Shown here piece by piece: positions 61,541-64,000 of a DNA stretch of 64,000 nucleotides (position 1 is its first letter; every line of letters starts with the position of its first letter). Source of the stretch: Bartonella massiliensis (GTDB lineage: Bacteria; Pseudomonadota; Alphaproteobacteria; Rhizobiales; Rhizobiaceae); NCBI RefSeq assembly GCF_902150025.1, contig NZ_CABFVS010000026.1:62001-126000 (forward strand). Reading direction: 5' to 3'. Both the position numbers and the translations under genes were made by a program. The notes beneath the pieces are model-generated. The model was not told where the DNA came from, ran no database searches, and was given only the letters and a program-made list of their open reading frames with translations.

Positions 61541-62044
61541 ATGGATAAAAGCTCTGATGCTTTTCGCACAATTAGCGAAGTAGCCGAGTTATTGGAGCTT
61601 CCGCAGCATGTCTTAAGATTTTGGGAAACACGTTTTAGGCAGATTAAACCTATGAAACGTGGGGGAGGAAGGCGATACTATCGTCCGGTTGATATTGATT
61701 TGCTTAATGGTATTAAGCAGTTATTATATGATCAGGGGTATACGATAAAAGGTGTACAACGTCTTTTGAAAGAGAATGGGGTTGCTTTTGTAGCTGCATT
61801 TGGTAATGGCGACCTTGATGCCATGAATGTTGTTATAGAGAAAAAACATGCAGGACAAACTTTTGAAAATATGAGCAATAAGCCTAAAAAGTCTTCTTTT
61901 GGGCTTTTGAGTTTCATGAGGAGTGAGGGAGAAACCTCTGTTGGTTCTGTGAATCTTTACAAAGATAAAACCGATAAAGCGTTGTTGCAAGAAATACTAT
62001 TAGAACTCATTGAATGTAAGCGTGTTCTTGATAGAGCACGATAA
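61541..62044 (+). CDS. MerR family transcriptional regulator
   Basis: The 167-residue protein starts with a MerR-type winged helix: [20 protein letters not shown], then [20 protein letters not shown], and continues with [20 protein letters not shown]. The rest (about 85-167) has no metal-binding Cys cluster and is unlike MerR, CueR or SoxR effector parts. A gene of this type follows ihfA in many rhizobia; its target is unknown to me. Confidence 0.88.
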   Translation: MDKSSDAFRTISEVAELLELPQHVLRFWETRFRQIKPMKRGGGRRYYRPVDIDLLNGIKQLLYDQGYTIKGVQRLLKENGVAFVAAFGNGDLDAMNVVIEKKHAGQTFENMSNKPKKSSFGLLSFMRSEGETSVGSVNLYKDKTDKALLQEILLELIECKRVLDRAR

Positions 62045-62390
62045 CAATAATATTTTGCATTTTTTATTTTTCTTCTTTTTGAGCAAAACATGTGTTTTAA
62101 GTTTTTTCTATAAATCAATACTGAGTGTTTAGCACGGCAATGTGTTTCGTGGAGATATTTAGACGTTTTATGTGTGTGACCCGAACGAGCCACTAATCGG
62201 CCGTGTGTATATAGTTGACTCATTTTTTAGTACGGTTTTTAACGTAGTCAAAGAGGGAGAAGAGTGAGCGCCGAATTTTATCATTTTTCTTTAAGTTAGC
62301 TTTATAACTATTAACTTTCAAGAGACGTTAAAACGATATCTGGTCAGCAAAAATCACGAAGTTCTTATAATATAGAATGCTATTGGGGTA

Positions 62391-62588
62391 TCAATTCATG
62401 TACTTGTTTTTAAGAGATCTTTTTTAAGGATTCTCAAGCTCATTTCGCAACGGTGCATGTGAAGGATATAACGATGAAAATCCATTGAGCACTTCCATCT
62501 TTATGTTTATGAAAGAAGCAAGCCTGATATCATCACACTATTTTCCAGCTCCCAATATTGCAAAAATCTTTGTATTAAGATGATTCAT
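62391..62588 (-). pseudogene. 5' relic of P4-like integrase gene
   Basis: Read from ATG 62588 on the minus strand: MNHLNTKIFAILGAGK, then TAG and TGTGATGAT as in other copies, then HKHKDGSAQWIF after a frame change, and the ending ISLK near 62405. The AGK-C-D block aligns with SGK-CDDAG of the 19.3 kb copy. The catalytic domain is missing. Confidence 0.7.
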
Positions 62589-62752
62589 AAGAGGTATTTT
62601 TTATAATTTCCCCCACACGCCAATCCCGCTTGTGACGTGCAAGCAAGTGATTTTGATTGATTTAATGTATACAGATTTGAAATGAGAAAATCTTATGATA
62701 TTCAGGTCTCTAATTCAATATGAATAACGCTAAATTATCATTATAAATCAAT
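62589..62752 (-). repeat. Upstream part of dispersed integrase-derived repeat
   Basis: Leader of the relic at 62391-62588. It shares CCCGCTTGTGACGTGCA, AGATTTGAAATGAGA and ATGAATAACGCTAAATTA with the 4.7-4.9 kb copy; the last piece is identical there. Confidence 0.65.
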
Positions 62753-63119
62753 TTGTTGTCTTTAATGAAAAAGACACATCATTATTGAACTAATTCACAT
62801 ATTTGTGATATTTTTGCTTTCAGTTTTCTTGCTTGATATTGTGCTAATTATCATAATGGCTTTCCATGTAGCAACAGTAAAGGAAAAGATTAATTGCTAT
62901 TGTTAATATGCACTTGTTTATGGTTTACTTCTAAACGGCTTATAGCTCTCACATTCAATCTTTTCATCAATCTGTTTTGTAGATTGTGATATCATGTTTT
63001 TTTCTGGTAATAAATGATCGTGTATAAAACTGAAAAAAGCACAATATCAATTTTTTTTTGATCTTGTACAAAAATGGCAGTTTATCGCGAAGATTAATAT
63101 TTTACCATCTTCTGTGATG

Positions 63120-64000
63120 TTATGTATTTATGACACGCTGTAAATCTGGAGGTGTTGCCTCATTTGAGAGCTGCTTAATTACATCTTCTACAGATAAAAC
63201 AGTCTGATTCGTACTTCCTAAGCGGCGTATATTAACGCTGTTTGTTTCAGCTTCACGGTTGCCGCAAACCAAAATAACGGGAACTTTTTGTAAAGAATGC
63301 TCCCGTATTTTATAGTTAATTTTTTCATTGCGAAGATCTGTTGTTGCAGAAAGCCCTATAGCTTTAAGTCTTGCCGTTACTTTTTGAGCATAGTTATTTG
63401 CTTCGGATGTAATTGTTGCAACAACAACCTGTTCTGGAGCAAGCCAAAGTGGCATATGTCCAGCAAAATTTTCAATCAATATACCAAGAAAACGCTCCAT
63501 TGAGCCAAAAATAGCGCGATGAATCATAACAGGCTGGCGCTTTTCTGAATTTTTATCAATATAGAATGCCCCAAAACGTTCAGGGAGATTAAAGTCTATT
63601 TGTGTTGTTCCACATTGCCATTCACGACCGATAGCATCCTTTAATGTATATTCAAATTTTGGACCATAAAATGCTCCTTCACCTGGAAGGATGCTTGTTT
63701 TGATTTGTCCCGCAGATTTTGTTTCAATCGTTTTAAGGACAGATTCCATAATATTTTCTGCGTGATCCCATAATGCATCAGATCCAACTCGTTTTTCTGG
63801 ACGCGTTGAAAGCTTAAGACTAATTTCTTTAAAACCAAAATCAGCATAAGTTGATAAAATAAGATCATTAATACTCAGACATTCATCGGCTAATTGTTCA
63901 TCAGTACAAAAAATATGTGCATCGTCTTGTGTAAAGCCCCGCACACGCATAAGGCCATGCAAAGAACCAGAAGGTTCATAACGATGAACAAGACCAAACT
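63120..64000 (-). CDS. thrS: Threonyl-tRNA synthetase, C-terminal part (cut by window end)
   Basis: ThrRS charges tRNA-Thr. The frame stays open to the last base of the window, giving about 292 C-terminal residues. Class-II motif 2 is [20 protein letters not shown]; the catalytic-core piece [20 protein letters not shown] follows. Motif 3 lies in [17 protein letters not shown]. The anticodon-binding domain starts near [19 protein letters not shown]. The gene continues beyond the window, so the catalytic N-terminal part and the editing domain are not visible. Confidence 0.95.
   Translation of the reverse strand, partial: FGLVHRYEPSGSLHGLMRVRGFTQDDAHIFCTDEQLADECLSINDLILSTYADFGFKEISLKLSTRPEKRVGSDALWDHAENIMESVLKTIETKSAGQIKTSILPGEGAFYGPKFEYTLKDAIGREWQCGTTQIDFNLPERFGAFYIDKNSEKRQPVMIHRAIFGSMERFLGILIENFAGHMPLWLAPEQVVVATITSEANNYAQKVTARLKAIGLSATTDLRNEKINYKIREHSLQKVPVILVCGNREAETNSVNIRRLGSTNQTVLSVEDVIKQLSNEATPPDLQRVINT

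Larger units (their letters stand above)
62045..63119. other. Spacer between merR and thrS
   Basis: About 1.07 kb with no intact gene. It holds the minus-strand integrase relic and its leader (62391-62752). I checked the first 350 bases for a tRNA and found none. The rest is AT-rich and unassigned. Confidence 0.5.

Noticed and set aside
62045..62390. tRNA gene between merR and the integrase relic
   Set aside because: No cloverleaf or conserved TTCGA-type T loop is present.

Overview
The window is a 64 kb piece of an AT-rich alphaproteobacterial chromosome. Gene content and order point to Bartonella (Hyphomicrobiales): CckA and CpdR cell-cycle regulators, a PurS/PurQ/PurL purine cluster beside BolA and a monothiol glutaredoxin, an AcpXL/LpxXL very-long-chain fatty acid operon, a DksA without a full zinc finger, and long AT-rich spacers holding decayed genes. 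The species cannot be fixed from the sequence alone.

Layout. 0-5 kb: the 3' end of an unidentified gene, parC, and a long spacer with integrase relics. 5-14.2 kb (minus strand): rpe, purB, a small hydrolase, purC, purS, purQ, purL, bolA, grxD and an MFS exporter. 14.3-18.8 kb: a broken flavin reductase gene, dksA, a FliO-like membrane protein and the hybrid kinase cckA. 18.8-23.9 kb: an integrase pseudogene, purM-purN, an AI-2E-type membrane protein and hdaA. 24-31.1 kb: four tRNA genes, an NDUFS4-type protein, cpdR, a lysophospholipase-like protein without its catalytic triad, hsp20, and much non-coding DNA. 31.7-40.3 kb: sufA-like, mazG, lpxXL, a zinc-type dehydrogenase, two ketosynthase-like genes, acpXL and maeB. 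41.4-46 kb: a giant coiled-coil membrane protein gene split by a frameshift. 46.7-52.5 kb: hfq, hflX, a Wzz/BY-kinase-like protein, ctaA and argC. 52.8-57.4 kb: glyA, nrdR, ribD, ribE, ribH, nusB. 57.4-62 kb: bamE, a DUF177 protein, plsX, fabH, ihfA and a MerR regulator. The window ends inside thrS.

Functionally, the window holds most of IMP synthesis (purB, C, L, M, N, Q, S), the riboflavin pathway from RibD to RibE, and two sets of envelope genes: the plsX/fabH lipid start and the acpXL-ketosynthase-lpxXL module, which in relatives attaches a C26-C28 fatty acid to lipid A. It also holds both ends of the CckA to CpdR phosphorelay.

The most unusual structure is in the spacers. A dispersed repeat found in at least five clear copies, plus weaker ones, is not anonymous DNA. 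It is the 5' end and upstream region of one P4-like tyrosine recombinase gene. Five copies carry the same early TAG codon at about codon 18, so the element may have spread after it was already broken. Other points are a triad-less hydrolase, a ketosynthase partner without catalytic residues, a possible ROSE-type thermosensor before hsp20, and the frameshifted coiled-coil gene.
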